Positions 1 through 13,959 of a DNA stretch of 64,000 nt are shown here, one piece after another. Where the stretch lies: the NCBI RefSeq assembly GCF_020184175.1, contig NC_065530.1:56273260-56337259 (forward strand), read 5' to 3'. Position 1 is the first letter of the stretch. Each line of letters begins with the position of its first letter. The translations under genes and the position numbers were made by a program. The stretch comes from Aphis gossypii. Lineage: Eukaryota; Arthropoda; Insecta; Hemiptera; Aphididae. A model generated the notes under the pieces. It searched no databases. It saw only the letters and a program-made list of their open reading frames with translations, and was not told the origin of the DNA.

Positions 1-1
1 G

Positions 2-163
2 TTAATTAAATTTATGATCTACCTATTTTTGTTATATTCAGCAGTTGACAGGGCATTGCTGAGATTGCAGTTTATCCGCACCATATTTGATATCTTCTTA
101 CTCGACATCAGCTGCTTCAATTTTCAATTATTAAAAAACGCAAATAAAACCGATGGTTATTAA
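2..163 (+). CDS. Possible 3'-terminal exon at window edge
   Basis: The frame is open from the first bases of the window to a TAA at 161-163. A good acceptor-like tract (pyrimidine-rich, ending TATTCAG at about 38-44) would start the exon near 45, giving about 39 codons. The peptide contains ALLRLQFIRTIFDIFLLDI, an amphipathic or hydrophobic stretch that reads as protein-like. An ATG at 14 is in frame, so it could instead be a short free-standing frame. No family is recognised. The AT-rich context makes chance a real alternative. Confidence 0.2.
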   Translation, partial: LIKFMIYLFLLYSAVDRALLRLQFIRTIFDIFLLDISCFNFQLLKNANKTDGY

Positions 164-339
164 TGGTAGACATAGTTTAAATTTGTATACGAATGCATCG
201 CTTACTAATCACTAATCAGTAATCAGTAAACATAGAGGTGGCTTATAAAATGAATTCATACAACGAACGTAGCCAATATTTTTAACCACCATGAAAATTA
301 ATTATACATATTTTTCGATATTATAGATATAATTCGTGG

Positions 340-480
340 TGCAAATAGAAAAAAAAACTCGGTGGGGTTATATTATTACAATACAATTCGTCAGGTGTTA
401 CTGACATGAGGGAGTACTGTGGCCTTGGGGAAATTAAGAGCGGTGTACCCCATAACCCTCTCCTGGTTGCACCATTGGAT
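340..480. other. GC-richer block in AT-rich DNA, possible repeat tail
   Basis: A sharply bounded block of higher GC, with runs such as GGTGGGG, CCTTGGGG and CCATAACCCTCTCCTGG, sits in very AT-rich sequence. It is open on the minus strand (protein-like GATRRGLWGTPLLISPRPQY). It resembles the 3' tail of a retroelement or another repeat more than a gene, but I cannot name a family. Confidence 0.25.
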
Positions 481-765
481 ATATTATTAGTATATAAATA
501 TAGTAAGTATATAATAATTACTAAAGGCGGGTTTCTATTACATACGTGTACGTATACGTGCATAGAAAATTCTTTTCTGTGATTGGTTGGTATACATGGT
601 AAGCTTTTGGTATACTAGAAAGTTTATACGTTCCAACCAATTACAAAAAAGTATTTTTATGCACGTAAAGTGTACGGCTTACCAAAGTATTTTTCATACA
701 GGACGTATATGTATGTACGTGCGTGTTGATAGACGTGCACGTACACGGAAACGGTGCAGTGAAAA

Positions 766-2338
766 CCCACCTTTACCTGGATAAAACTACATACAAGGCT
801 TCAACCACATACCAGTTTACAAACATATACCTGGTATTAACCTCATACTAGGTATAAATCATTGACCCGGTTAAAACCACATACCAGATTATAAACATTT
901 CCCTGGTTTTAACCTCATATTTGGTATAAATCATTTACGTGGTTAAAACCATATACCAGGTTACAAATATATACCTGCAGGTATTAACCTCATACGTGGT
1001 ATAAACCATTTACCTGGTTAAAACCACATACCAGGTTACAAACATATTCCAGGTATTAACCTCACCCGTGGTATATAGTATCTACCTAGTTACAACCTCA
1101 TACCAGGTTACAAATATATACCTGGTATTAACCTCATACGTGGTATAAACCATTTACCCGGTTAAAACCACATACCAGGTTATAAACATATTCCTGGTAT
1201 TAACCTCATATTTGGTATAAATCATTTACGTGGTTAAAACCGCATACCAGGTTATAAACATATTCCTGGTATTAACCTCATACGTGGTATAAATTATTGA
1301 CCAGGTTAAAACCACATACCAGGTTATAAACATTTTCCTGGTATCCTAACCTGATACCTGTTACATATAAAGCATTTTTCTGGTTTAAGCCATATACCAG
1401 GCTTCAACCACATGCCAGGTTACAGATATATACCTGGTATTAACCTCATACGTGGTATAAACCATTTACCCGGTTAAAACCACATACCAGGTTATAAACA
1501 TATTCCTGGTATTAACCTCATATTTGGTATAAATCATTTACGTGGTTAAAACCGCATACCAGGTTATAAACATATTCCTGGTATTAACCTCATACGTGGT
1601 ATAAATTATTGACCAGGTTAAAACCACATACCAGGTTATAAACATTTTCCTGGTATCCTAACCTGATACCTGTTACATATAAAGCATTTTTCTGGTTTAA
1701 GCCATATACCAGGCTTCAACCACATGCCAGGTTACAGATATATACCTGGTATTAACCTCATACGTGGTATAAACCATTTACCCGGTTAAAACCACATACC
1801 AGGTTAAAACATATTCCTGGTATTAACCTCATATTTGGTATAAATCATTTACGTGGTTAAAACCGCATACCAGGTTATAAACATTTTCCTGGTATTAACC
1901 TCATATTTGGTATAAATCATTTACGTGGTTAAAACCACATACCAGGTTTCAAACATATACCTGGTATTAACCTCATACGTTCTATAAACCATTTACTCGG
2001 TTAAAACCACATACCAGGTTACAAACATATTCCTGGTATTAACCTCACACGTGGTATATAGTATTTACCTAGTTACAATCACATACCTGGTTTTAACCAC
2101 ATACCAGGTTACAAATATATACCTGGTATTAACCTCATACGTGGTATAAATTATTGACCAGGTTAAAACCACATACCAGGTTATAAACATTTTTCTGGTA
2201 TCCTAACCTGATACCTGGTACATATAAATCATTTATCTGGTTAAAACCACATACCAGGTTACAAATATATCCCTGGTATTAACCTCACACGTGCTATATA
2301 GTATTTACTTAGTTACAATCACATACCTGGTTTGGTAA
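766..2338. repeat. Satellite array: 72-bp monomers made of four 18-bp subrepeats
   Basis: About 1.57 kb of uninterrupted tandem repeat. The monomer is about 72 bp and splits into four related 18-mers, approximately ACCAGGTTATAAACATAT, TCCTGGTATTAACCTCAT, ACGTGGTATAAATCATTT and ACCTGGTTAAAACCACAT. ACCAGGT and ACCTGGT are reverse complements, so every monomer carries inverted motifs that could pair. Divergence is higher at the ends and lower in the middle, where a larger unit has been duplicated. The array ends abruptly before TTTGGTAAGG. It holds no convincing open frame and shows no telomeric motif. Confidence 0.95.
1099..1722. repeat. 312-bp higher-order unit, two near-identical copies
   Basis: Within the satellite, 1099-1410 and 1411-1722 are almost identical. 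A third copy starts at 1723 and diverges near 1870. The diagnostic variant segment (CCTGGTATCCTAACCTGATA) starts at 1337 and again at 1649, exactly 312 bp apart. The unit is not a whole multiple of 72, so it includes an indel relative to the monomer. This is recent local amplification of a higher-order repeat. Confidence 0.85.
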
Positions 2339-2339
2339 G

Positions 2340-5300
2340 GTAAACTTGAAATCTATACACCACAATGATCATCTACTTGTCTGCTTTTTCAAAATTTAAT
2401 GCTGATTTTTACCCGGAAAATTACGCCGTGTAACATGGTAGTGCTTTCTCAACTGTGAATAATATTCTTATTGTGTATACATACTCAAGTCTTGATTGTT
2501 TCTAACTTTTAGAATTGCTTGATATCGGAAGGTAGTTTTTGTGCTCTATACTACATCTTTTACGCGTTACCTACAATGACGCCTGAATTTAACGGTTCTT
2601 GTATTACGAATTATATTGTTCCAAGTATTGTTTAATAATTTTTTTTGCGAATCTAATCTTTTTTTATAAAAACAAAATTTACAAAAGTTTAAACCTACAA
2701 AAAAAAATCTGTTATAAAATTTAAAATAAAAACAAAAAAACATCAACTCCAAACGACTTTTAGGCACCTTTTTATGAGCTTGAAATTTATTGTTATTAAT
2801 AAAATTAACATACCGATAAGTAATTGATAATAATACACAAATTGTATTATAAAGTGCTTTAATAAATAATTTATAAAAGTTATAAATATAAATGTAATAA
2901 AATATGTATCGTGTTGTATTTGAATAATACAAATAAACCGCTTTCCAGTGAAGTTACGTCTACACTCAATCCCCATACCTCACTACTATATTCAAATTGC
3001 TATAATAACTTACTATTTTAATATTTATATTATGGCATACCTATAAGTAAAAGTGACCAATGAACATAATATTTATCATTTTTTATTTTTATTAACTTGA
3101 CATACTTATGGCAAATATATATTATACGTATGAACATAACAGTGGTTTTGAATCAATTATGTTTCTATACAAAATAAGTAATATTTGCTATTACATTATT
3201 GTATAATTACAATAGATATTAATAATGTTCAGGACATTTAATAATATTTAATATAATACATTTTTTGAACAAGTTAAACAATATTAATGCTAATGATCTG
3301 AATGTAAATGCATTTTATTATCATAGTATAATGTATATAAAACGTAAATAATTTTATTTCAAAATTATTCTTTCTAACAATTTATACTGATTTATTTTTA
3401 GATTATAACGAATCGTATGCGCAAGCTTTAATTTTGACGAACTAGAAATTCATCGATTGACGAAAATACCAGTATTTTACTTGCTTCTAATATTTTTTTA
3501 AATTTGGTAATGTGGTTACAAATATATTTATATTTACTTTTTTTATTTATATTTACTATATTATAGGTTTTTATTATATTTATTAATAAATAATTAAAAA
3601 TATTTATAAACTATTATATTTTAAGAATGAATAATGTGTAATAATATGTATATTATATAATATAGTGTAAGGTACTGTAGAAAAAAATATTGTACGATAT
3701 AAGACTTTACATTCAGCTATAAAAATCAATTATACATCTATGATCTATGATCAATAGATATATTCTACACAAATACATAATTATATTATACTATACTATA
3801 CATAGGTATATTAGGTAATTTATTTTATTTTAATTTTCGATAAGTTGATTATATACATGTATCTTGACGATGAATTATTATTTTGAGACAACTGTGTGGG
3901 GATTATCTAGACTGGCACTAAAAAAAAAAAAAAAAAAAACGAACAGACGACTGTGAAAGATTATATACAGAGTATTCAATAGATTTATTATATTACATGT
4001 TTTATGAAATATAATATAACATAATTTGATAAGTGAAATAAAAGGCATTATTACGGGTAAGTTCTTACTAAACATCTTTGCTGGTCGGTGTTCTGGTGTT
4101 TGGTAAACCGCTTTATACAGTATAACAGTGAACCGGCAGACGGCAGTTGGTGAAAAGACTCTGTTAGAAAACATAATATATTATAGTCTTGGAAGATAAT
4201 ATGCTTCATCTTCACGGTTACAAAAAAAGTCTGATTATAATCAACGTCTTGATTATTTGAAACTAATATCTCTATATTTCGATGTATTTATATTAAAATT
4301 AAAAAAAAAAATTATAATATTCTGCTTGAAGATTTCCACACAGAAACTTTAAAAATGTCTGTAAGATTTTGCTGTATTAAAACAAAAAAAAAAAAAATTT
4401 GTTTTCATCGAATGGCATAAACAATGAAAGAGTCTTATAATACAGTCTTCGAAAATATAATTAAAAATTCTATAAATCAGAATAATATGAATAATTTCAT
4501 TATTAATTGAAAAACAATAGGGGCGAGTATGCTTATACCGAATCATTCAAAATATATTCGCGATTGCATCCGATTCGCCCCGAATTTCAGTGTCGTGCTT
4601 AGATTTGGACGGTATATCATTTTCATTAATGTCAACCATTTCGTAGATTTCGACTGTCAACGGTATAATATTATGTACTTTATTATTATTACCACGGTTG
4701 GAGTCCGGAATTTTATATCCTTGAAAAGCTTTTTATTATAAGGGAACTGCACGCAGTAACATCGGGTTGTCGAGATATAATATTTCACTTATGACAAAGC
4801 TCTTAAATTTCTTGTAAAAAAATAAAATTGTTTGCCAACAATACGTATAGATATATTTATATGTATAGTAGGAGAGAATGGTAAATTAAGTTTTCATTTT
4901 TCTCACTTAATATAGTCGTTTAGAATTTTTTTTAAATAGTTTTTTTCATATGAATATTGTAATGAACTTTTTAATTAATAAAAACTACAATAGGTACGTT
5001 AAGTCAAAATCATAGAAATCTATATAAATTCACAACTGTTGTTAAACTTAAAAATTCAATTATATTTATCCTTATTCTTGATGTAAACAATGAAATTGAA
5101 TAGGTAGTAATAAACAAATATATATAATATGTATTTTTCAATTTAATAATTTGGTTCACACCAACGTTTACCAAGCTTAATAAAGTCCATTATTTTTTTT
5201 CATAAGTTCGTCTTCCACTCTTGCCGTCTATGTGTTATTATACATGCCTCAGAACCAAAAACGATTACCGATCATCGCGCGTATTATGTATTACGATTTT

Positions 5301-8085
5301 TATTCAGATTTAACGCCAGATCATCGTTATAAAATACAAGTCATAATTTGTAATTTTGTAAATTATTGATCGTTGGCGGTGGGGTGAAGTCTAGCAATAT
5401 GTCTTATACTCAAGTCTACCCTATCGGAATGCACAAATTCACTCTGTATACACAGGACCGTGGAAACCGTGCAGTGCACGGTGAGCTGCGCAAATATATT
5501 ATAAAATATATTATGCTCAATGTGAGGGTGTATGTGTGTACGTGTATGTTTGTGTGTGAACAACAATATCTACGTGGGTCATTGTTGTTGGTTTTTATTA
5601 TCCTTTCTATATTTTAAAATTATTCCTAGAAAAAAAGCGCGGCGAAAAACGTTCTTTTTTATGGGGAGCTTAAAGTTCTTTCGCTCGCGCGTATTTTATT
5701 TTCGTACACTTATATACATATGCTGGGGCCTTTTGTATCGTATGTATGCGAGTTGTTGTGTTATTTCTTTATTTTCCCGGGTACAATTCATATAATACGC
5801 ACTGTACGATATTTAACTTATTGCATCTCCCGAACGTATAGGTACCTATATATATGCATTATATAATAAGTTGTAATAAACGTGTGTGCACGTTTTCGTT
5901 CGTGAATGCATTTCAAATATATAATAGTAAACAAGTAAAACATTATTAACGATGATAATTTAAAAACAAAATGAACTCACTGCAAAACACTTATTGTAAA
6001 TCTTTTATGATAAAATATGGAAGTTTATACATTATATAACTATTAACTATCTTACAGTAGTTATTTTTAATGATCCATTTAGAAGTATACAATGTACAAG
6101 TGAAGTTTTTTGCTGGATTAGAATCAATACTTATATCAAATGTCTAGTGCAAACTGATAGATGGAATAAAATAACATTTTAATATTAATTTTTTAAATTT
6201 ATTCAATACATATAGATACTGTACATAAATATACTTACAATTTACATATATTGGCCATATGTAATTTATATGAGCACAAAAGACGACAAGTATAATAATT
6301 TTGACGCGATTTTGTTCTTTAAAATTTAATATCAACATAAAATAATAAAAACATATTATTAGAAAAATTTATTATAAATAAACGCGTGCATATCGATGCA
6401 CAAAAGTCTTCATTTATTCTATTCTTCAGTATTTAAATAAAATACATTATGGTTGCGATTTTAAATTTAGGAATGTAAATAAATATAAATATGTATGTAC
6501 AGTAACTATATTTTTTTAAGCTTTAAGGCATGATATTAAAAATGTTATGTAATGTACGTATAGAAAATCATGCAATTGAAATGTCAAGTGTTCATACTAC
6601 CTATATATAAAATTTACGCCACTTTACTTAAGTTTAAAATGTTTAAATAAGGTAAAAAATTCCTGAGAATATATAATATAAAATAAATACTACATAGTAT
6701 ATATTATATATAGTATATATTATAAAAATATTGAATGAATTCATGATAAATTTAAATTCAATTTGGCTTTTATTTTTATGCCTATGGAAAACATCACTTT
6801 AACATCATCGCGAACAAGTTGAATTAAGCATCGGATGAACATTGAAGTTAAAAAGTATAAGTTATCACAATTAGATTACCGTTCTTACGGAAGAGGTACG
6901 TTGAATGTTTAAGAATAATAAACACAGGAAATATAATATAGTTATAATTGAATTCGTATATTTTTCATTATGAATACTATTTAAAAAAAAAATTAATGAA
7001 CAAATTTAAATATTATGCACACAGAAAAACATCTCACGCATAGATAGTAAATATAAGTATATAAATATTTTTTTTTATTTTTCATTTAAATAATTATACA
7101 CATAACAAATCTTGTGTATAATATTACAATAAGGTATAAGGGAATAGCAGTTTATACACAGCAACTTGTAGACATGGAAAAAACCATCCACTGATGGGTG
7201 AGTTTAGTATAGGTTATTTGGGTTTATTTTAATTAAAATTATATAATTAATATTTATATTATCGTGAGTTTACAGGAATGGAGATAAATAGTAAATTTAG
7301 TTCATGGGGTTATAATAACTGATATTAAATTATGATAAGTATGATAATTTCGACGACTAACTTTAAATGGTATTTCTTGATCGTTTCATTGACCGTAGAT
7401 TTATGGAGATATAAGTGAAGACTGTTATTTAAGACAAACGATGAATCATTATTAGTTATAAGTGCGGGAAAAAAGGGGTTGATTGGAATATTTTTTGCGT
7501 GTTGTTTATTTTGGCGATGTCCATTCAAGTTTATAATTAAACATTGATATTAGTAAAAAAGTATTCATTCTGTAATATGAAATGAATCAAAAACTACAGT
7601 ACCTACATAACGTATTTATAAATATGTATTATGCTTCACAGTACTTAATGATATTATGATCATCAGTTACACTTCTCGGTTTAAAACTTTCAGCAAAGAT
7701 ATTATTTCATTTTCGTTAAGCCTTCGAAGTTACTGTATATTATGTCTCAAAATATGTACAGTTATGTAAAATTATGTAGGTAGGTCGTAGGTAGGTAAAC
7801 TATAAAATAATATTTTAAAATATGTATTACAATAATTACATGTTTTTCCCATGAATATCCACAGTTGATATATTTATATTTTTCAAAACTACCGTCGATA
7901 ACCGTCCAGTTTTTCCGATATCGACGATATTATTGAATACCTATATCTGTACGCTGACATCACAACATGGTATGGCGTGTATTTGGAACGTTTCGAACAA
8001 TGTTTAACTGAAATCACATTTAAACGTTACATGTCTTCTACATACGCTCTGTTTATGCCCATCCCTAGATTTTCTGTGTAAACTG
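2340..8085. other. AT-rich sequence without supported gene
   Basis: Low-complexity, AT-rich DNA with poly(A) tracts (about 3921-3939 and 4383-4398) and TA-rich patches, including a short tandem TATATTATATATAG-like stretch near 6697-6724. Open frames here are short, AT-driven and lack good splice signals. The best is a minus-strand frame at 7325-7528 that looks mildly protein-like but has no acceptor or recognisable domain. Nothing else is supported. Confidence 0.6.
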
Positions 8086-8110
8086 CAGTAGATCCCACGT
8101 GGCACACAAC

Positions 8111-8281
8111 ATGTCAAACACAAGGTTCTATTCGTTTGAATTCGTTAATTATTCAGTTGAATTTGATTTTATTGCATTTAAATATCATATTGTGATGTTT
8201 TGTCAATTCACCGGAAATCGTCAAAAATATCATCTGTTATTGAAATTAATAGGTCCACATTTTGTTTCCATTACAGTATAA
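8111..8281 (+). CDS. Possible small ORF or exon, 56 codons, unknown
   Basis: An ATG at 8111 opens a 56-codon frame ending at TAA 8279-8281. An acceptor-like tract ending AAACTGCAG (8080-8088) lies just upstream, as does a CACGTG E-box at 8096-8101. The peptide (beginning MSNTRFYSFEFVNYSVEFDF) is rich in aromatic residues with no repeats. No domain is recognised and no AATAAA was seen nearby. It could be an exon, a small peptide gene or a chance frame. Confidence 0.22.
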   Translation: MSNTRFYSFEFVNYSVEFDFIAFKYHIVMFCQFTGNRQKYHLLLKLIGPHFVSITV

Positions 8282-10030
8282 ACGGACGATAATTACACAT
8301 AACATATTTTATGTACATGTTATACTATATCAATACACCATTCAAAATCTGAAATAAGTATAAAACTATTTTTTTTGTCGGTATTACACGTATCTATATA
8401 ATTTTTTTTTTGTTAAATTGATTGTTTTTAAAACATCCAACATTATACACGGTTCGTCGATACGTTCGACCCAGTCGTGGTTCTTCAAAATTTTACACGC
8501 CTGCCGTGTGCACAATATAATATATTATTATTAAATTATTATAGCAGTAGGTATTATGAATTACGTACGCGTGTGAATAAGCGGGACCGATATGGGGTCG
8601 AAACTTTGTCAGTAACGAACGTTATAAAATTTGAATATTAAACGTGAAGTTATAGGATAATGTTCAGAAGCTATTCGGCGAATGATTTACCGGAAATAAT
8701 ATAGTAATAATATTATTATTTCGTTCGGCGCGTCATGACGTGTCCGCGCGCGCATTGGCAAATTAAACGCACCCGTGTACGACGATAATAACAAACACAT
8801 GACGGAAACGCGAAAAACATAAATCACGCCCAACTATATGTATGATTATTATTGTTACGATTGCGATTATCCGATTCGTTACGCTGCTTTTCCCGAAAAC
8901 TAATCAAAATAATATTGTGGTAGTGTTGGTAAAGGAGATTATAATATATTTTAAAAAATGTCTCAGCTACTGAAATCATATTTAACCAATTATAAATCGC
9001 ACAATGTCTGTTTCATATTATTTTAAATATTACCTACAATATATTTTTCTTTGTTTTAGTAACACGCGTTCAGCTTTGCATTAAATACTGATAATCGTGC
9101 ACTGTAATAATATTATAGTAATCTATATTGTAATGTAATCATGCATTATATTTGCTCTTAGTATAGCATAAAAATTGAAAAGTTTTTTTTTTTTTTAATC
9201 TTGTTACAATAATCATAATTTTTATTAAGTAGATGTAATTCGTTTGTGTAATCAATGATTGCATCATAGATACAATGGTACACCATTATTACGATACCTA
9301 TACATATATATTTTAAAGCACCATTAAAAGTAACATTTATACGTAAGTAAATGTTATGAATTTTATAATATTGTAATTATGACTACATTTGTACACGAAA
9401 AAGACTCCTCTTTAAACTTAAATATTTGTAATACAATAATAATAATTATTTTATTTTTATTTCAACGATTTTTTTTTTTTTTATTATTATATTTGTTTAA
9501 AATATACATAATTCACGTTATTGTAATAATATTAAGCAACATTTTCAGTTTCAAATTTCTATTTTACTCGTACATGACGATAACGTTTCATAGTGAGTTA
9601 GATCAAATCAGGTGATATATCTTGACTATGGATACTTAATCCATAGGCTAATTGGTCGTAACCTGCAAGTTGTACATCTAAAAAATTTGCGTAGTTATAT
9701 CGAATTTACCAAAATAATCATTAAACTGGAAATATTACTTTAATTTACTTCGAAGACTATCGTACTTATTTTTTCAGGGTTCCAGAGTACGAACAGTTTG
9801 GGTGATCGAAAACAGAGAAAAGTATACTGAGAATTGAAAACTAAAAAGTCGCGTCTTTTTTGTCACGGTTTCGCCGGATAAGTCATAGTACACATCATAC
9901 GAGGGTAGGCGGCGCGCATTATTCACACAAAAGAGAGCACAAACGGATTGTGTTCACGTCAAAGGAAAAACGTTTAATTCCTTTTTCTGTTCTTGGGATG
10001 GAGGAGGGATAAGGTTGAGGAGCGGACGGT
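8282..10030. other. AT-rich intergenic or intronic sequence
   Basis: No supported gene. It holds poly(T) runs (9183-9197, 9470-9482) and a short CpG-richer patch near 8720-8800. The 78-codon frame at 9379-9615 is made of T-rich low-complexity codons. Confidence 0.5.
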
Positions 10031-10033
10031 TGT

Positions 10034-10040
10034 ATAAAGT
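10034..10040 (+). promoter_or_regulatory. TATA-like box in GC-richer block
   Basis: GTATAAAG lies in a GC-rich block, with an ATG-initiated frame 20 bases downstream. The spacing would place transcription start near 10063, at or just after that ATG, so the pairing with the frame is imperfect. Confidence 0.2.
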
Positions 10041-10060
10041 GTGCGAGGACTGCGAAAGGG

Positions 10061-10264
10061 ATGAAGAATATAATATGTTTGTTACGCCGAAGGAGCGGTC
10101 GAGGAGACGAAGACGACGACGACGACGACGACGTTGTTGACGTTGTTTTTGCGACCTGTCAAAAACTGCTGCCGGCTGATGCGCGCCTAATTCTTACGAG
10201 ACCTATAACGGTGGGGGGAAAGAAAAAAACCAACAGTCGAGGCTCGAGTGAGGGGTGGGGATAA
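10061..10264 (+). CDS. Possible small acidic-tract ORF, unknown
   Basis: ATG-initiated, 67 codons, ending TAA. The protein starts MKNIICLLRRRSGRGDED, runs into a seven-Asp tract encoded by a (GAC)n trinucleotide repeat at about 10108-10134, then has a Lys/Ser/Gly-rich tail. GC is higher than in the surroundings. The poly-Asp stretch arises from the microsatellite, so the openness of the frame is weak evidence for a gene. The block may instead be a regulatory or promoter region. Confidence 0.2.
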   Translation: MKNIICLLRRRSGRGDEDDDDDDDVVDVVFATCQKLLPADARLILTRPITVGGKKKTNSRGSSEGWG

Positions 10265-13200
10265 ATGCCACGAGGGCTGGCAGGGGGATGGGGAAAAATA
10301 ATAGTAAAAATAAAATAAAATTAAGTGTGCGCGGCGAAAAACAAACTCATTCCGTTTTCCGGACGGCAAACACACACAATTTCCGGAATACAAAGCGCAA
10401 ACTTATTCATTATAGCCGCTGCGTGCACTTCGTTTACGCGCTGTATGTATATACAGAATACGCGAGTGCGCGAGCGCGCGCGCGTATAAACGTTTTGCGT
10501 TGTGTGTACGTCACTTACAAGATTAAAACATAATTTACTGTGTAATGACGGGTTTTACGGGCAGTAATGCGTTTTCGTTTATTAAATTAAGTGTTTTGTT
10601 TTCCAAATAATATATATATATAATATACACGCAGCATTTTTCGTCTCTCTCTTACTCCCTCTCACCTTCATTCTACGTCTGTCTTTCTCGGTTTCTACCA
10701 AAGTCTTGCCGAAATATACGCATTTCCCCCTCCCTACCAGCAAGCCGTTCGTTTTATTTCACCCGCTGCATCAACCGTGTGCCGTCGTTTCCAGTCTTTA
10801 TTTATTTACTATTATTATTATTATTATTTTTTTTTTTTTTTATCAAGAACTGGTTTAATGAGTGGACGTTGAGTGATTTAAAACTTGCTCGCGTCTGACA
10901 CGGCCACTGATTAACATCTCTTCTGCATCTGCTTTACGAGTCATGTCCTTAATTAAAGTAAAAGTTTAGACACATAAAATATATACAATATATAAATGTA
11001 CTGCAGTAGTAGGTATATATACGAACGAAACGGAGGAAAAAATCCGATAGGGAAAAAAAATTAATGAGTACTAAATTTCAATGTCTCTCGTGTTTTATAA
11101 CTGAAAAACGTATATAGGAAGTTTAAACTCGAGCTCGGAGATTACAATCGTGGGCTATTGCTGACAAACGCGTATATAATATACATATATTTATTTATTT
11201 ATATACGTGATATAGTTTATATATATATATATATTATAATATTAACTAGATGATCTCGCCCGGAGCGTATATATTCGGTTTGAGCGAATAATCTGTCGTA
11301 TTTCCCAGCACAGACGAATAATTTGATATCATGAAATAATATCATAATAATCACTATATTATACATAGGTAGTACGCGTATGAATAATAAGATCGACCAA
11401 CCCGAAGCGGAAATATTTCAAGTGCTTGAAATCTGACGTTCGTAGTTTACACATAGGCACATAGGCGTATATAAATATAATATAAAATACGCGTATACGT
11501 AACCGAGTTATATATATTATATTCACGTGATATATATGAGCACGGAAAGTAAAGCTCGTTCGACGATGGGTAAAAAATGTCTATGATCAAAGCTTATAAT
11601 ACATCTAAATATTTGTATAATTTAAAATAATTGTTAAAGCTAAACAAAATGCACTATACAGACAGTGATTGTATTTTTTAATAATTACTGAATATGATTA
11701 ATACTTCACCGACTAGTTTTTCCGTGGTGGAATGTCATATATATTTTAACATCAATAATAACATTAATTTTTAGATATTTGACAAAAAATTTCAATTTCG
11801 TCAAATGCATATTATTGAAATGTTTCGTTTTTAATTGAAACATTTACTCACGGCATATAACGATCCTCCTGTACAGAAATATTTGTTCAGTGTTATATGG
11901 TTATGATTTTCATGAACATTTAAGAGTTATAGTTTATTGGTTTACACGATGTTCAAGTATCTTTAATTTTTCGATCAATCAACGGTCATAATTATTATTT
12001 TTCAGAATTACGTTTTATTTATTATCGTATATTTCTCAAACGATTAAACAAATTCGATTGGTTCGATCTCGAAAGCGACAATGCATAGTAATATTATATA
12101 TTTTACACCGATACTATTCATTCTATATACTTTATATTATGTTAATACTCGTCTGAGAACTTCGGAAGTCGAGTGGTTGTGTAGCGAAAACGTTAAAAAT
12201 AAAAAATTTTAGTTCATCTACAACAATCGCAATAAAGCTGTAGGACACGCATAATAATCAATAGTAGGTAGGAGATTATCATCATAGTGCTGAAAAAAAG
12301 TGAAAAAAATCATTACTGCTATTATAATGACTCATAACTACTCACCGTCCATCAACTTATCTTTTATTTTTTAGAAACACTCGTCAATACATTTCTGGTA
12401 CCCAATAAATATTATTAGATAATATTTTCTTAAAACGTATGAGAACGGTCCGAATAATAATAATATAAACATACTAGCTATTTCGAGCGATCGTGTTTTT
12501 CGTAACCATTCGCGCATCACGTCATATTGTACTGTATTAAATAACTTTATTTAATTTGGCCGCTGTGAAATAATTAAAACTTGGATGTTGTCGTCGACGT
12601 AGCGGAGACAAATGACGACGAGTGACACACTCGGAGTGAATAATATTGTTGTTGTCGTTTGACATTATACATGTAGGTCAATCGACCGGAGGAATGAAAA
12701 CACATTTTTTACTTATCTTTTGTATTATTAATATATTGTAGTATACGTACTATATTATAACATCATCACACGACGACGGCAGCGGCGTAGATCGGTTTTG
12801 ATTTTTTTTTTTTTACCGGACCGTTCACATTCTCCGGCTTGAATAATCGTACCATTAAAACGTTTATAAATTTACAATACCCCATAATATTTATTGCCGT
12901 CGTGCCCATCGGTTTTTCGGCACCGATGTCCATTTCGTTTTGTATATTATTATAATAACGTAACGAAGTTTCAAATTAAAAACGATAATTTTTAAAAAGA
13001 AGACAACGACTACGTGTCTGCCCGCGACGGTCCGCTCGTGTATTACAAACGTTCTAATATTATTATTATATTAAGTCGGACGACAAAACCCGTCGTTCTC
13101 GTAGTCTCTCGTGTGGTATGACGTATGCGGACACGATGATACGTGAACGGGCGAAGGACTTGTCGCATTCATTGTTTTGATAATTCAAAAATTCGAATTT

Positions 13201-13959
13201 CGATCGAACGACTCAAACCGCGGTTTAGCGTTAAAACTCGCAATGTCGACGGTGATTATGATATTATTGTTATTAATATTGTTGTTATTATGACGTCGGC
13301 AAGCGCACGATTATACGAACGTCAAACGAACCCGAACGCGGTTACGGTACCTATATTATAACATTATGTTTACGTCGGTCGGGGCGGATATTATAACGAC
13401 GGTGTAATAATAATAAATATTATCGTAAATATACGACGATTCGCGCGTATATCGTAACAATTATGTTACACAATATTAATAATAATTCTAGTTGCATCGT
13501 GCGCACACGTTAATTTATCGTTAAAACGATTATTGCTATGTCGTCACACGGTGGACCGTTGACAAGACCGTATTAACTAAGTATAGTGTAGTCAAAGCTG
13601 AATTAAAAAATTATTTCTTAAAATGATTTTTAACTTGCCCATTTACTTATATAGGTATCCATCCATTGTAATGATTTAGCTTTTTCCAGATAATTTGAAA
13701 AATAATACGTAAAGTTGAAACCTTAACGTTATATACATATTATTATAAATACATTATACGCGCATAACTGTATGTATAAACAAGTTTAATTAATTATTAT
13801 TATTATTATTTTTTTTTTTTGATTAATCACACCGCATATATTATAATGATTTTAAATACAAATAAACAAATAGATGACCTAACCGGGTATGATACAAGTA
13901 CTTATACATTTTTTTAGTTATTTACTCAACACATATAATTATCTTATTTTGGTATCAAT
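10265..13959. other. Mixed AT-rich and CpG-containing sequence, no gene seen
   Basis: 10600-10760 is CT-rich (TCTCTCTCTTACTCCCTCTC), and an ATT repeat runs into poly(T) at 10809-10841. 12580-13560 is CpG-richer (many CGACG words) and may be regulatory. No open frame here has splice or domain support. Confidence 0.4.

Noticed and set aside
2567..2976. 121- and 77-codon minus-strand ORFs
   Set aside because: Low-complexity Tyr/Ile/Phe/Asn translation of AT-rich DNA, no splice signals, frames overlap each other.
12058..12085. GGTTCGATCTCGAA, resembling a tRNA B box
   Set aside because: No matching A box or foldable cloverleaf upstream.
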